The notes under the pieces are model-generated. The model worked only from the letters and a program-made list of their open reading frames with translations. It had not been told where the DNA came from and did no database searches. Below are positions 63,281 through 64,000 of a DNA stretch of 64,000 bases, in pieces. The position numbers were made by a program, and so were the translations under genes. Origin of the DNA: Terriglobia bacterium. Lineage in GTDB: Bacteria > Acidobacteriota > Terriglobia > JAIQFV01. Positions within the stretch are counted from its first letter, which is position 1, and every line of letters starts with the position of its first letter. The DNA lies in assembly GCA_020073085.1 (NCBI GenBank), contig JAIQFV010000020.1, forward strand, positions 1 to 64,000, written 5' to 3'.

Positions 63281-64000
63281 ACGCCAATGATTAGCGCAGA
63301 CACCTGCCTGATCTAAGGGAAGCCCCCTGAATGCCCAAAGCACTCTGAGTCCCAGCCGTTGGGTTGATGTCACTGGGGGAGGGATGCTTGGGTGCGGGAG
63401 CAGGCCTCGTTCGGTCCTTTCATCCTGCGTTCTTCTGGTCCGCTTTGAGAATTCTGTGACGGCAGCTGCAGGACGTTGTATTCTTTCCCCCCTTCAATAG
63501 ACGCCCATCTTTAGTTGTGCCGCAAACAAGCGGTTGTACCTTCATTCCCGATGCGCTTGCGGGAACTCACTTGGATATCTTGGATATAATGAAAAGCAGG
63601 GGGATTGCCAGGCAGAGTTGCGGTATTCGAGAAGGGAAGCGGAGGGAATCAAACGTGTGCGGTCCGGCCTCGGTGCGTGGCGGCAAGTGGGGGTAGTGCC
63701 ACTCGCCGCCACTTTTCTGCCGCGCGGGAGAGGCTGGATCAAGAAAGAGATCCTCGCGGGCAGAACTGGATGCGGGAGAGCATCGGATCGCGCTCTCCTA
63801 CGACCACGATTCGGCCAGGAAGCCGATCGCCGTGACCTCACCGCTGATGGGATCGTCCCCCTATTCGTGGGGCGGAGCATCCTCTCTGGCTGGGTCCATC
63901 GACGTCAGCTGGGATCCTGGTGTCTATCACTCCCGTCATCAAGGGAGATCAGTCGTGAATGACGGGTTTTAATTGCTTACCTCCTATGCCACAGTTTGTA
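63281..64000. other. Right end of the window, no supported gene
   Basis: About 720 bases. Several overlapping frames exist, but none has a ribosome site together with protein-like composition. A gene fragment broken by frameshifts is possible around 63600-63960. Confidence 0.35.

Noticed and set aside
63534-63962. Plus-strand frame of 142 codons at the right end
   Set aside because: Arg/Gly-rich and not protein-like; an overlapping frame is equally open, so neither is supported.

Overview
The window looks like an Acidobacteriota chromosome. Two FtsX/MacB-type permeases of the ADOP class (acidobacterial duplicated orphan permease, no ATPase partner) sit in an ordinary backbone, together with PilZ, HD-GYP, TPR, PASTA/PKD and DUF5666-like genes. 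It falls into three parts.

Part 1 (1-27.9 kb) is an accessory/defence island, almost all on the minus strand, ending at a tRNA-Ala(GGC) gene. Left to right it holds: a possible group II intron end; a large protein with a phosphoribosyltransferase-like PRPP loop, followed by two small membrane proteins; an integron-like run of small gene cassettes separated by attC-like hairpins with no integron integrase in view (about 4.7-7.8 kb); a tightly coupled three-gene system related to DISARM (YprA-type DUF1998 helicase carrying a C-terminal Vsr/DUF559-like nuclease, SNF2 helicase, Eco57I-like adenine methylase with an in-frame GGCT-like C-terminal domain); and a DUF262 + HEPN pair. A small integrative-element module (zinc-finger protein, replication-type HTH protein, excisionase, XRE repressor with an operator, tyrosine integrase) ends against the tRNA.

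Part 2 (28-44 kb) is chromosomal backbone: a cluster of palindromic REP-like repeats, two ADOP permeases, a flavin-reductase-like protein, a membrane-anchored PASTA x5/PKD x2 protein with a small partner, a radical SAM protein, a DJ-1/PfpI protein, a TPR protein and two PilZ proteins.

Part 3 (44-63.3 kb) is the most unusual region. The same four gene types occur twice: ECF sigma factor, TPR-CHAT protease (intact His/Cys dyad), a soluble HC2-type zinc-finger protein, and secreted S8 subtilases. The subtilases carry tandem octapeptides (consensus QSTVALLN or QSTVAFLD) between the catalytic Asp and His, and most also carry copies at the propeptide junction. Copy A is 45.9-52.7 kb (one subtilase, plus an HD-GYP protein). 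Copy B is 53.3-63.3 kb (two subtilases, plus a DUF5666-like protein). I infer a regulated proteolytic or stress/immunity module; nothing in the sequence alone proves its function.
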